DNA of 64,000 nt from Patagioenas fasciata (lineage: Eukaryota > Chordata > Aves > Columbiformes > Columbidae): contig NC_092520.1 in assembly GCF_037038585.1 (NCBI RefSeq), positions 4,662,001 through 4,726,000 on the forward strand, given 5' to 3'. A model generated the notes under the pieces. The model was not told the origin of the DNA. It made no database searches and was given only the letters and a program-made list of their open reading frames with translations. Made by a program: the position numbers and the translations under genes. Shown one piece after another: positions 39,936 to 53,761 of the stretch. Each line of letters begins with the position of its first letter. Positions within the stretch are counted from its first letter, which is position 1.

Positions 39936-41892
39936 ATCTTAAATAACACATCTTTTTCTTCTGTTTGCAAAACCATGACATTTCAGAGATATTGGACATC
40001 TCCTTCCAGGGGAAGAGTTCAGAATTAAACATGGAGCCCTTTACCAGGCAGGTCTGTCTCAGAGACCTGGCTCACTCGTTCATGTGCACAGCAGTTTGAA
40101 GCACTTCAAATCTGGGGGCTTATTTCTGTTCCTAATCAAGGCAGGGGTTATTTGCAAAAATTCAGCTGGGGTCTAAAACGTCCTTCATGCATTCAGGCTT
40201 TTTCAGCAGCTTCAGAACACCTAACAGACTGTGCCTGCTTCTTCCCCTGACCCATATATATCAAGCTATAAACGCTGAGAGCAGCCTGTACAAAAAGATT
40301 TGCCTTTTAGGAGGTGGAACAAAGAACATAACATTCCTGTCTGAGCGTAACAAAAACAGTTTGAACAAGGTTTCCAAAGGTCACAGTCATTACAGCCTCC
40401 CAGAACTAGAGGCACCCAGTTGCAATTCAAGCTACACAGCTCATCTCTTTCAAGCCCAAAAGCTTGGCTAAGTTTGCAGGTCTTTCAAGGACACTAAGCA
40501 AAGTACCAGAGCGCCTCAGCTCCAGACACTGGCTGTCTCCAAAGCCAAAGAAAACAAAGGAAAACTCGAAATACTGAGGTTTACGAGATCTGTGCGGGCA
40601 AAATCTCACTTTACCCATCACTTTACAGCTATGCAGCAGTTCAGAAAACATCACGCTTCATATTATTCCTCAGGATGTTCTTATTTCTTTGCTTATGGCT
40701 TATGTATTCGAGTATCTTCTAAACTATGCAGCTTTCAAAAACAACTATCTGCTGTTTCACTGCACAACGAACTAACAGATGCTTGGAATAAAGAAATACC
40801 CTGAAATAGTTTTGGAAGAGAAAATGATCAAGAGTTTCTGCAAAAAAGGATAATACTCCTTCCTTACCTCGTCGCCATCCCCTTGGCCAACCCTTTCTGC
40901 CTCCACTAGAGGCTCATAACATTTCAGGATCCTTTTCTAAATTTTAAGGAAAGTACAGAAAACCATCCGTCCATAAAACACTTCTCAGTGACAACATGTT
41001 ACTAATGTTGGGAAAAGAACAGGTCACACAAGTTTACAGCAGAGGAGAAACACCACACAGGTTTCCAGATTTCTGTCCTGCTCCTGTTACGGGGTTTCGG
41101 TTTCTACCTTCTAACCGCCTCCAAATTTTGTGGGTGACCTCCTGAATACGTCTCAGAGGTTTGCTCCTGGTGCAAACTGTCAAGTGACTACAACACTTTA
41201 GCCTACTCTGTGAAGGGCACAAGTGGCATGAAGCAGAGACTTGGATTGCTGCTCCTGGCACAACTCCTGGTGTTCTTGTTCTGAACCCTGACACCAGGGA
41301 TGGGATTTTCATCTTATTATCAGGAATTTCTCTACAGTTTCTGCACTCTGAGCTGTTTAAATCCCTCAGCACATCCTCTTAGATTTACATGACTGACACT
41401 GACATTGTTCCTTGTTCCTCACATCTCTCATCTGACACCAGGTTGAATCTCTGTTGATCTCCTCCAGAAGCGAAGCAGATGCTCCAACCTACAAAATCAC
41501 CCCGCAGCAAAGCCCATCCAAGCTGTGACCTGACCATCAGATTCCTTTGTCTATAGTGGGCTCATCTACATCGCTCTGTTGAACAGCTGAAGATCATCTG
41601 TTCCAAACAGTTTATCTTCATCTCACCTCCTTGCTGATCTGCTCCTCCAAAGCGTGTCTTCCTTCCACAGGAGACCGACGGCAGAGGCGCATCAGGCACG
41701 TACAACTGCAAAGCCGGAGCATTACCCATCAGTTTTAAGTTCTAAACAGTTTACAGGTTGATGGCATGAACTGCCACTTCAGTAAAACGAGAACAATAGA
41801 GCATTAAAATCCTCCTTTGATTCATGAATTTATTTGATGAAAGAACCCAGATGTCCAAAGAAGCTGGTGAAGAGTCTGGAGCTCAAGACTTA

Positions 41893-42280
41893 GGAGGAGG
41901 CTGAGGGACCTGGGGGTTCAGCTGGAGAACAGGAGCTGAGGGGAGACCTTCTGATCTCTGAACTGCCTGAAAGGAGCTTGGAGCCAGGGGGGGTCGGGCT
42001 CTGCTCCCCAGGAACAAGCACCAGGAGCAGAGGAAACGGCCTCAAGTTGTGCCAGGGGAGGTTGAGGTTGGATCTTGGGAACAATTTATCGCAGGAAAGG
42101 GTTGTGGGGCATTGGAACAGGCTGCCCAGAGCAGTGCTGGAGGCACCATCCCTGGAGGGGTTGAACAGACGCAGAGATGAGGTTCTTAGGGACACGGGTT
42201 AGTGCTAGAGTTGGGTTAATGATTGGACTTAATAATCTTAAAGGTCTTTTCCAACCAAAAGGATTCCATGATTTCTAGGC
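41893..42280 (+). mobile_element. CR1 LINE 3' fragment (subfamily B)
   Basis: It matches the 3' half of the copy at 10610-11352 closely, ending AAAGGATTCCATGATTTC. Confidence 0.87.
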
Positions 42281-43202
42281 ACTCTCTAGATACAGCTCTC
42301 AGGGAAGAGAACAGAGGTCCAACAAAAGCAACATGGACCTCACTGAGTGGCATCAGTGTTTGTGCCAGGCTTAACACAGTGAAGAGGAATAGTATCTGCC
42401 CTTTATATCACTGGATGCAATAAACAGGCATGCCCAGCCTCTCCAGGGTTCTGACTTTAGAAAAAACATCATTGCCAACCACCACCAGGTCCAGCAGGAC
42501 ACCAGGAGGTCACAACTGTGCAGTCTGTCAATGGTTCAGGTTCAACACCACACTGAGATTTTGATAACAGGGTAGTATAACTACCTCCAATGTGGGAGAC
42601 TTTCTGCAAGGGACGCTCACTTCAGCCCCTGTAAACAAGCAGCAGATGCTACCGACACGCCAGGTTTGACTCATCCAGTTCATTAACATCTTCACAGAGT
42701 TTGCGGTTTGTTTTTCATATTTCTCTTTGTGCACAATGAAAAAGAACTTCATTTATTTACATGCCCTGCTTCCAACACTGCAACAATTGAGTTTTAAACA
42801 GCTTTATCACTTCTTTCTTGTGGAGAGAAGAAAAACAAACAAACGACCATGCACACACCCTGGATTTTCCCTCCTTAATGATACAGAAACATTTTACTCA
42901 TCTGCTCCATCTCTTTCAGGCTCTACAACTGAAATAAAACTTTAGTTGACAGCATTTAAAAAAAATATTAAAAAACCCATGAAATACACAACTACCTCTG
43001 AAAGGTTCATTTGTGATTTCCCATGCAATTTGTATTCATTTTAAAGCATTCAGAGAACCACTCTGACCCAATCCCGCTAGCATCGCTATTAAATCCGAAG
43101 CAACTCAACCGGCTGCTGGTGACAACACTTTGGTCACAACAGGCACCCTGTTCTGGGGAGGTGGGTGAATCGAGTGTTGTAATTAGGACATTAGGAGACA
43201 TT

Positions 43203-43385
43203 TATTATTGGAAAGGGTTGTCGGGCGTTGGAACAGGCTGCCCAGGGCAGTGCTGGAGTCACCATCCATGGAGGGGTTTAAAAGATGTGTAGATGAGGCT
43301 CTTAGGGACATGGTTTAGTGTTAGATTTAGGTTGTGGTTGGACTCAATCTTAAGGGTCTTTTCCAACTGAAATTATTCTAATATA
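43203..43385 (+). mobile_element. CR1 3' end (subfamily B)
   Basis: It starts TTGGAAAGGGTTGTCGGGCG and ends in the 3' UTR near AAATTATTCTAATATAAT. Confidence 0.86.
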
Positions 43386-44749
43386 ATACCCTGGCACCAG
43401 GCAACGTGGCAGAAGTCATCTGAGACACCATCAAGCCATGAAAGGCCTTGGAGGTAGATTCACATCCCATTTGGCTATTCCAGCTACAAGGACAACAACC
43501 TCAGGGACCCCTGTGTCTTCCCAGAACCACAAATCAGCGGCCCAAAGTAAAGCTATGAGAAGGGAATCGGCTCAATCCCTTTGGCTGTCAGCCCCGAGCA
43601 AGTCCCACAGGTAGAGAGAACCTCAGAGAGATCAGAATCAGGCCTCCCATTGGTGAGGCAACCGATTGCGCTGGCCCCTTCATCAGTCCCTCAGGGCTGT
43701 CTGCAATCTCCCATGAGAATCTGGGATATGGTTATGTAAAACAGATTCCTCGCCCTTAATTAAAATAAAGTTCACATGCACACCCTGCTGAAGGCAGCAT
43801 TAAAGAAAAAAATAAAGACTTCTGTGAGGGATAAGTCACTTATAATTAAAAAAAGAACATCTCTGCATGCACACAAGGGAGTGTAGAATGCTTGCCAGGC
43901 ACCTGGATAATCAGTTTCTATGCAAAGCTGCAGAGGAGAGCCCTGGGGAAAGGAAGGGTCACACACACTCTCTTGCAAAGGCAATGCAGGTGGGATTTGC
44001 CCAGCATGGGTGACAGCTGCAAAGTCTGTCCCCAAATTCTACCTATTCTGAGGCCACAAGCACAAATTCTTCTCCACTGCACTAGTACACTCTTTCATCT
44101 GTGTTAAAATCAAAGCCCATCTTGTTTTATCATAAGTTCCCTGGCTGTAACAGAATAGGAGCTGACAGATGTTTCACATTCAGCTTTACCTGCTGACTTT
44201 ATCATTTAAACCTCACCCATGCTCCACCCCTCCTTCCCAAAAGGCCATTTTAGCTTCTCCTTGGAAGTCAGCCCATCTCTTCGATGGTTTTAGCTGCCTT
44301 TCCACAACGCCACCATATCCTCCTGGATATGGAGACATGGAGACCAAAACTACACTTCACACACAGGATGTGGGTCCATCAAGCATTTATATCAAAGCAA
44401 AATTATATCCTTCATTCCTCTCCTGATGAGAACGGTGGCTTTTTCAGTTGCTACTGAAGTGATGTTTCCCTCTCCATCCTGAAAAGTGAGATCATCTCCA
44501 ATTTTTTACCTTTTATTCATGCAGCTTTCAAACAATAAAACAACCATTTATCCAAACTTGTAGAAGCTTAAGATATTGACAGAAGTTTTCTGAAAATCCA
44601 AATATATTGCATCCACTTTAACTCTTTCTTACTAACACCGCACAGAACTTCACGGGGTAGGGCAGCATGATTTTCATTTTCAGAAGCCACACAGACTCTT
44701 TCCCAACAGTTAACATTGATCTATATATTCAGAGATTCCTATTACAGAC

Positions 44750-45000
44750 CTTTCCATCCCTGGTAGCGTTGAGTCTTTGGTGTGCTCTTCTCAGGACCTC
44801 CTCTAGAGTTCTTTTTATAGGTGGGAACTACACTGGCAGCTCCCCAGTCCTCTGGTACAGTGACATCTGTAGCGACAAATGATACAGCTTGGCCAGCAGT
44901 TCCTCAGGACTCTTGGTTGAACACCATCCAGCCCTGCTGACTTATTACCATCTAAGTCATCTATTTGGTCTAATTTTTGCTTTTGTATGTTTGTTAAATT
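44750..45000 (-). mobile_element. Old LINE ORF2 fragment, upstream of the RT core
   Basis: On the minus strand an open frame (within 44815-45054) reads DGNKSAGLDGVQPRVLRN. This matches the conserved K-S-x-G-x-D-G-x-x-P-x-V-L segment at the start of CR1/L2-type reverse transcriptases. It does not match the young CR1 copies at nucleotide level, so it is probably an older CR1-like insertion. Confidence 0.6.
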
Positions 45001-45097
45001 ATTTTTGGTGGTGTACGGGTTACAAAAAGTGCATTTGGTGTTGGAACGTCCCAATACCTTCAGCAGTTAAGACTTGATATTCTTTGCTATGGTTTTC

Positions 45098-45332
45098 ACA
45101 GAATCACAGGCTGGTTGGGGTTGAAAGGGACCTCTGGAGATCATCCAGTCCAACCCACCTGCTAATGCAGGGTCACCAGAGCAGATCACACAGGAAGGTG
45201 TCCAGGTGGGTTTGAATGTCTCCAAAGAAGGAGACTCCACAGCCTCTCTGGGCAGCCTGGGCCAGGGCTCTGGCACCTCAAAAGTAAAGAAGTATTTCCC
45301 CATATTCAGATGGAACTTCCTATGCCTTTATC
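45098..45332 (-). mobile_element. CR1 3' end (subfamily D)
   Basis: It is almost the same as the copy at 37889-38125, with the same left end CAGAATCACAGGCTGGTTGG. This copy keeps GAGCCCTGG where most others have GAGCCTGG, so the ORF2 C-terminal frame is uninterrupted at that point. Confidence 0.87.
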
Positions 45333-48300
45333 AGCTCCAAATAACCTTTTTACACCTTTATCATCAAGCACTCTTTAAAATACGCTAATCCTAATGGATT
45401 ATTTTCTAAGGTACACAATATTTATGTCCTAATGGATATAAAAAGAGAAATCCTAATGTCTCGGAAGGGCAGTAGCAAGACAGATTGCTTCGCCCACCCG
45501 CTGTCCCTGCCCTCCCCCTCATGCCAACCTGTGCCCTGGCACGGCTGTCACCCTGCCTGTCCTTCCTGGGGGAGGTTTCGGATACCACAGACAGAGCGGT
45601 GAAATTAAACTGCGTCACCATGACAGCCAGCTCTGCTTGAACACACCGTGGAGATCGGAGCACTAGTGACGTCTGTTTTGGACAGGAGCTATCAGGGCCT
45701 AAAGCAGGGTTTCTGTCTGGGCTCCTCCTGATGGGGAAGGCTGGTGCAAATGGAAGGTAATTTTCCTGCAACGTGATGATATTGATAGACGCCAGGCAAC
45801 CTGCAAACAACCACAGATTTAAATGTCTCACCCTGACCGAAGCACTAAAGCAGGTACTTTCCTTGCTGCCACACCACGTGTTTCTGTTCCTCACCCTGTG
45901 ACACTCACGAGTTCAATGAAAATGCTCCTTTCGCATGAGGTTGTGTGTGAAGCTACCTGCCTGCACAGGCACTTGAGGAACAGAGACCAAAACAGTTTCC
46001 TTCTCCCACACCCTCCGTTTCTTGGCATTTACACCCTTCAGAAGCCCATAAACAGTCCTGCCCTCCTCCTCATTTTTAAAAACTACACAAGTATACAGCT
46101 CTTTTATCTTCCTTTCGCGTCAACCCCTCCAGCCCCAAAGTTGCTTTCCCTCAATTTCCTCCTGTTTATCTGCTACAAAGTAACAGCGATCAAAGGCGGC
46201 AAAAAACAAAACAGAAAACAAAATCCCCCCCACCCCTCGCAGTGATTAGCAACATCAGACCCGATTTTCAGAAAGATATTTAAGAGTTTTTAAAAATACT
46301 TTACCGGCCTAGGTGCCAAATCCCAACAGTTTCCGAGGCAATCAAGCGCCCACGCGCTTTCTGGATTCCCACCAGCTGCCTACCCACATCTTTCAGTACG
46401 TAACCACATGAAACGCTACTTTTGTTCTCAAGGTTAGGCTCTCTAAGTGCTGCTGAGACAGTCCCCAAAAGTTCCCACTGAAACCCATGGGCTGCTGAGT
46501 TATGTCCCCAGGTTACAAAACACACACACATACGAAGAAAACCCACAACCTTTTTTGTTCCTTCATGCCCAGCACATTTGCCCGAATACCTGCTGCACAG
46601 TTCCTGACAGTATGAAAGTTTCTCATCTTGTTTGCATCTTGCCTATGAATTCTGAAGAACAAACGTTGCCAAAGTCTTGTTGTGCATATTCCAGGCTATG
46701 CAGAGATAAAGAGACATTATGCTATACCAGAAATGGTTTTTCCTGTTCCTCCCTGTGCCTGCTTGTTCGCTGTTTGCCCTTTACACCTGCCTGACAGAGG
46801 AAAGAACATTATTTCTCTAGCACAGTTGTGTTTTATGTTCACTATGAGCCTTTATGGGCAGTGTTTAGGTGACAAGAGGGTGACACTCAGCAGCTCCCTA
46901 AATAAGCCACAAACATTTGTACAAGAGATGACTCCCGCACTATTGCCCTTTGACTATGAACTGAAGGACTGCGAGATGGAAGAGGCACAGCAGCATTATT
47001 TAACAACGTCAATTAGTGACTGGCAGCAGCATGAGCAACTTAATTCTGTCTTGGATTAAAACTATAGATCCAGCTGGATATCAGCAAGATGTTTGGGCCC
47101 AGAGGATAGATTATAACCTGCTGGGGAAAACAGGCATCCAATTCTGAATCATCTTTTCAAGGTTACAGGAAGACATATAACACAAAGATGCACGATATTA
47201 TGCAGGTAGGTGACGGGAAAAACCCCAAAAGTGCTCTGCTATACCAACAAATGAACCCGCTGGGTGAAGCATCCAAGTCTCTACAGCTCGGCAGGGACTG
47301 CAAGCGATGTGCTCACATTGAATCAAATGAGGATCCAGAACAGCAAAGTAACGGGAGGTGGGAAAAATACATGATCCCCCTGTGATTTTTTGTCAGGCTT
47401 TTTCTCCTAAATACATTTATTAAAGGCAGAGAATCAGTTAAGGAGGAGCCAAAAGCCATTTTGTACCAAGGACTTTCAGATTAGGAGCACAAGCAGGTCC
47501 AGTAGGAGCTGACCCGGCGTGTGCTAGAGGTTCAAAGAGCTCAGGGACAGAGGAAGGCAAGAAATAACCAAAATAACAAGCTGTACACAGTAGGTACGAT
47601 GACGACACACCACGATTTTCAAGAGTAAAAAGGCACTTACTTGTGCGCTAATCCTGAGAAGCCACCAGATCTAGTTGTGTATCATACAGCCCTCATATCC
47701 AGATTTGAAACCTACTGAAGAGCTCTGGGATCTTTAATACTACACCACAGCTACGCTCACTCCTGTTTCTCCATTAAGATTTCTGCCAGGTCAGCTCGCA
47801 GCCAAGCGCTGAAAAGGAAAAGCACCCTTGCCTTTGGATGGCTGTGTGCCACGATGAGCTCAGCTGTGTCAAAGCTTCCACCCCTGGCCCCCATCGCAGC
47901 CTCCCAGAAGAAATTCAAGCGAAGAGCGCGCTCCCAGCAGGTGGAGAGAGAACCCTCCCGTCCTTTCATCACGCCTTCGATCTCCAAGAAAACGCAAGTT
48001 CAGATTATACTTTTAATATTAATGCCGAGTTGGCCACATCAAAAGGAAAACAGCTGCCAACAGCCACATTCTTGCTTTATAGTTTTGTGATGGGGGGGTG
48101 AGGGCTGGTTTTTGGGAAAAAAAGAAGCAAACACAAGCTTTTCATCTGTTAGTCAAGAAGAATGCAAAGTCAACCACAGGCTTTTTCCTTGTAAATTTGT
48201 AGTTAGTTCATCAGCAGCTTAGGATTAGAGCCCTCACAAAGAGGTCAAATAGTCTTTATGTTGAAACTAGCACAGGTTATGATTTATATAGAAGCCTTTC

Positions 48301-50023
48301 ACTGCTCACTCCATTCACACTCCAGTGAAAATATAAAGTAACGCTATCAAGAGCCCCACAATAGAAGGGAAGCACGTGAATTGATGAGAAAGGAGGAAGG
48401 CAGACCACAGAGATCACACATGCTCATCCTGTTGGATTTCAGATGGTTTACCTATAGCTACAGGCAGCACGGATGGAACAGGACCTCACGTCTTCGAAAA
48501 CAAACACAACTACATTGCACATGGGATGAGATCACCTTGGTGAAGTCACTGCTCCTCCATATCGAGCCAAAGGAACAGGGTGGGACTCAAAGAGCAACTG
48601 AACGTCACCAGATATGACAGACATCCACTGTAATACTCAAAGCTTGACAACAGAAACAGGTAGGATATTAAGAACAGAAAGCAACTTGCTCTTAAGGTGA
48701 GATTCTTTTAATCTCCATGACCATTTACCTCCTGAAAGGCACATCGATGCATTTAATGCTGTCGCATGTCGGTGTGTGATGAAACTTTGTTGAAAGAAAC
48801 AAAAAAAGCCCAGACAAGCACTGTTGGTGGCATTTGGATTAGGTCCCAGGATGAGTAAGTATTGGATCAGAAGGCAGGAAGGGCTCTTGGAGGATGTATC
48901 TAGTATTAGAAAGGACTGACTCTTAAAAAAACCAGCAAAGGGCACCTGAAATAAAATGGATGATGCAAATTAAACAAATAAAAAAACCCCATGATTCTGA
49001 TGATCCCCTAATCAGCTGCAGGAGATGAAGGAAATCGAGCTGTGATTACTCAACATTGGTATTTTTTTAAAGTAGCCAATAACTTTGAAAGAAGACACGG
49101 CACACAAAAGACATTTTTGGCTGCATTGAGTAAATGACTGAATTCTTACAAATGGGGCCAGCTCATCACTTCTGAATGTTTTCCTTTTGCAACTCAAGGG
49201 CATGTTTCAGAGAGATGCAGGACAGATGAAAACGCTGGTGCCCAGAAGTCTACAAAGATGACATAATGAGGTTTCTGATCATTTAACCCACCCCTTCCAC
49301 CTTTTCCTGCCCTGTCCCCCCAAATCCCCTTTTCACCGTGAGTAAACTGGAGATGAGTTTGGGAGGTGGGACTGTTAATAGGAGCCTGGCAGGATGGTGA
49401 TTCCACAAGCATAACTTCCATGTGAAAGCCAGAATTCCTACTATGACAGTGCAGTGAGTCACTTGACAACAAGTCATTGATTTAGATACTGGGTTTGAAT
49501 TCTAAGAAACGACAGTTTTTTGCCCTAACTGAAGGATGTGCCTTTATTGAACCTAGAATTCAAACACAGCCTGTGACCGTCTGCCTCTGTTTAAAGACAG
49601 CCCACAAAGAAATATCTACCGGTTGTGCTCTACTTTCTGGCTTTCAGGAGAGCCCTGAAGGAATCATGTGGTTTTTTGCTATTATTTTCCTTGAAGAAAG
49701 TCCTGCTTTTGCCATTTGCAGCCCTGTCCTCACCTCCTCAAGCCTTTCTAAATGAAACCTATACATTTTATCTGTTTCTATATATCCCATCGGGAAAATT
49801 GCTTGATAAAGAGAGTCAATCAGTCTAAGGTTTCCTCCCCTATCCACTCTTCGTCCTCCTCCCAAGCCCTGAAAAAGCTGCTTCTTGTTGGGACAGAGGA
49901 CAAAATATTTTACCTCCCTGCTTCTCATCTGTGTTTGCCCAGTATCTTCAGGATCACAGACAGATGAGGATTCTGTTTCTCATCAGTCTTAGGGATGGCG
50001 AGGGAAAGTAAAGACAGGCAGGA

Positions 50024-50478
50024 ATCACAGAATCTCAGAATGTCAGGGATTGGAAGGGACCTGGAAAGCCCATCCAGTGCAATCCCCCCATGGAGCAGGA
50101 ACACCCAGCTGAGGTTCCACAGGAAGGTGTCCAGGCGGGTTTGAATGTCTGCAGAGAAGGAGACTCCACAACCTCCCTGGGCAGCCTGGGCCAGGCTCTG
50201 ACACCCTCACCATGAAGAAGTTTCTTCTCAAATTTAAGTGGAACCTCTTGTGTTCCAGTTTGAACCCATTACCCCTTGTCCTATCATTGGTTGTCACCGA
50301 GAAGAGCCTGGCTCCATCCTCCTGACACTCACCCTTTATATATCTGTAAACATTAATGAGGTCACCCCTCAGTCTCCTCCAAGCTAAAGAGCCCCAGCCT
50401 TTCCTCACACGGGAGATGCTCCACTCCCTTCAGCATCTTGGTTTCCTTGCACTGGACTCTCTCCAGCAGTTCCCCGTT
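50024..50478 (-). mobile_element. CR1 LINE 3' fragment (subfamily A)
   Basis: The tail AATCACAGAATCTCAGAATG is at the left; the body ends at CTCTCCAGCAGTTCCCCG. It has a small internal deletion near 50390 that removes the CTGGGGCTCTGGAGC-equivalent block. Confidence 0.9.
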
Positions 50479-51939
50479 GATGAACAGTGTTTCTGTAGAA
50501 AGGCAAAAGGAAAACAAACAAACAAAAGGCTTACATAGATATAAGTAAGGAACAGAGACAGAGAAAACAACCAAACAAGAACACAAAAGTTAGTTCTTAA
50601 CTGCAAGTGAGGTTTAATGTGATTGTCAGTGCTTCCAGCTATGGACAGAGAGACACCAGCCTGACATCAGAGGCTACAGCTTCATCTAAGTGTCATTTTA
50701 ATTTTGTTCACACTCTCCAAAAATCTGATTTAGGAACACAAGCCAGGCCTGGAAAAGTCATTCTAGTCTCAGTCTTTCAGACTCTCTTGGCACTGGCCTG
50801 GTAGCAAACCAGACTCCTGCTGCTTTTTGTGAATGTTGGTACAGCCTTTTTAATCATTCTCTCTGCTACCAAGGGAGTCAAAATTGCGTAGAAGAATTTC
50901 TAAGCCACGCAAATGTAAGTGACTGCAATTTTTACCAGACACCTTATTACCAAGATCTACAGGCTGATGAAACAACAAGAAATTCGATAAGCCAGAAGTT
51001 AAAAGACAGGGTTTTCATTAGATCAACATAACTGTGATACAAGACTTCTCGCTGGTGCTGCAGTTTCCTTGCCTTCCTCCCCTCACAACTTCTTTGGTTT
51101 TCTGTAAGGGCACCCAGTGAAGATTTCAGTGATTTTGGAGAATTAAGTTGTAACATTAATAATTTACTGTTAAGATGCAGTAGATCCCCTCACTTCCCCA
51201 CAAAATTAGGAACTGGAGGGTCAAACCAAAGTCTTTGCGTGCTCGAATCTTGTTATTTAAGACTCCAAGGCTCACTTGGATCAAATTCTGTCATTTCTCT
51301 CTATAGACGGGAGTGGGAGAAGTCTTTTCTATATGACATGGATTTTTGCATAGCTTTCACATCTTCAGGATCTTAGAACTTAACAGAATGCATCAAACAC
51401 CTTAACATATAACCACAGCATGCATACGTTTTACCGAAGAACCTTACCAACTCCTTTGATTATCAGAAAGCAGATGGGTTACATGAAGGGCTATGGGGCA
51501 TTATCACCATTCATTTCTAGGCCACCCCTTTGAATTCAGCTCCGAAAGTTTTTCCATTACCATCTGCAACCTCCTGCAAGCACGATGCTAAAGCGACGAC
51601 ACTGAAATTGTACTCGCACCTTATTCCAAAGTGGGACTGAAGACAAGCACAACGTCAGGACAAAACAGGGATGTGAACTACGAGCTTGTGGTTAACATTT
51701 TGTGCTTAAACAGGTCAGTGTGGCAAGAAAATTCAATCAAACTTCCATGAAAAATAGAATTAGCAGTGACCACATCCGTGAGAAGCACCATCCACTTAAC
51801 AATCATTCCAGGATCTTTGTTTTACACCTTTATCTTCCTCTAGCCTCCCTCTTGCAAAGAAACTGAGTTTTCCTGGAGCAATTTCTCATTTCAGCAAGAA
51901 GTGCCTTGAATCAAGTGGTCCAAACCCTATCAAAGCAAA

Positions 51940-52786
51940 TCACAGAATCCCAGAATGTCAGGGATCGGAAGGGACCTGGAAAGCTCATCCAGTGCAATCC
52001 CCCCATGGAGCAGGAACACCCAGCTGAGGTTCCACAGGAAGGTGTCCAGGCGGGTTTGAATGTCTGCAGAGAAGGAGACTCCACAACCTCCCCGGGCAGC
52101 CTGGGCCAGGCTCTGCCACCCTTACTGGGAAGAAGTTTCTTCTCAAATTTAAGTGGAACCTCCTGTGTTCCAGTTTGAACCCATTACCCCTTGTCCTATC
52201 ACTGGTTGTCACCGAGAAAAGCCTGGCTCCATCCTCCTGACACTCACCCTTTCTATATCTGTAAACATTGATGAGGTCACCTCTCAGTCTCCTCTTCTCC
52301 AGCTCCAGAGCCCCAGCTCCCTCAGCCTTTCCTCACATGGGAGATGCTCCACTCCCTTCAGCATCTTTGTTGTCCTGCGCTGGACTCTCTCCAGCAGTTC
52401 CCTGTCCTTCTGGAACTGAGGGGCCACAACTGGACACAATATTCCAGGTGTGGTCTCCCCAGGGCAGAGCAGAGGGGCAGGAGAACCTCTCTGACCTACT
52501 GACCGCCCCCTTCTAACCCACCCCAGGTACCATTGGCCTTCCTGGCCACAAGGGCCCAGTGCTGGCTCATGCTCACCCTGCTGTCCCCAGGACCCCCGGG
52601 TCCCTTTCCCCTACACTGCTCTCTAATAGGTCATTCCCCGACTTACACTGGAACCTGGGGTTGTTCCTGCCCAGATCCAAGACTCCACACTTGCCCTTGT
52701 TCTATTTCATTCAATTTCTCCCCGCCCAACTCTCCAGCCTGTCCAGGTCTCTGGATGGCAGCACAGCCTCTGGCGTGTCAGCCTTT
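51940..52786 (-). mobile_element. CR1 LINE 3' fragment (subfamily A), longest copy of the group
   Basis: About 845 bp. Its 5' end reaches the ADTPEAV-like ORF2 segment that follows the RT active site. The 3' tail is at the left (CACAGAATCCCAGAATGTC). Confidence 0.9.
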
Positions 52787-53717
52787 TTATAAAGATATTA
52801 TTTAACAAAGCACAACACTTAGTAAAGCACAGAGATTCAGGTCAAAAATCCAGCTTTAAATCATTTAAGATTCTACAAGGCAATTAAATCTGTAGACTGA
52901 AAATTGTGTTTCTATATTATGGAGGCCATATACATATTTCTGAAGGAATGAGGGAAAAGGTGACACTTTTCCTTTTTACAAACCAATGTTCCCTTTCACA
53001 AACTTGTTTCTTGAGTTTCTGAGCTTGAATCAAAGGGTTTCTCCTCTACATGCTTTGTTTTGAAACAGATTTGTCTGATTTGCTAAAAATCTGCCAGTAT
53101 GTGAATATCTGCCTTGTAATTTTTGACCCTAACTACAGTGACCTAAGTCCAATTACACACCGATTCAGAGCACCCTCAACTAAAGCAACTTTTAATATAT
53201 GACGCTATGACTAAGTCTTCCAGCCTATTATCAGCATTTTACTAAATAAAGCACGAACTCAGGCTCCACTAAGAATTAACACATTTTGTGGTTTGCAAAG
53301 GAAATTGCATTAAAATTTGTCTTGAATGAGGTATTCCTGAAAGGATAAGGCCATACAAATTGTTCTATTTCCAGAAAAGCTGCAAAATGTAATGAGAGTT
53401 TCAACAGCGTGTCTTATTAATTTTAATGAACTAATCAATATTGCATTTCTAATCCTGATCTGTTCGTTTGCAGCTAATTTCTTTTCCTTCTGTGCACTCC
53501 CTGGTCTTTGCAGCTGTTACCTGACTGTTAAATACCTTCTATTATGAAGAGACCTCAGAGTTCAGACTCAGGTGAGCAATTTAGTGAACTGGAAAAGCAG
53601 AGAATACACTATAAGCCTGGCCTTATTTTTTTCCCCCTATACCTCAACACAGGCTGGGGTTACAAAGCTCAGTATTGGCCTCAAACACATGCTGCACCAT
53701 ACACAGGGCCCTGAGCT

Positions 53718-53761
53718 GAAATCATAGAAATGAATCATAGAAATGAAATCATAGAAATGAA
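53718..53761. repeat. Tandem repeat, about 14-bp unit, three copies
   Basis: The unit AAATCATAGAAATG occurs three times, the middle copy one base shorter. It resembles the reverse complement of CR1 terminal octamers, but no CR1 body is attached. Confidence 0.85.

Noticed and set aside
46682..47059. A 125-codon plus-strand frame in intron 1
   Set aside because: No recognisable domain, no splice or promoter context and no repeat identity; best treated as chance.
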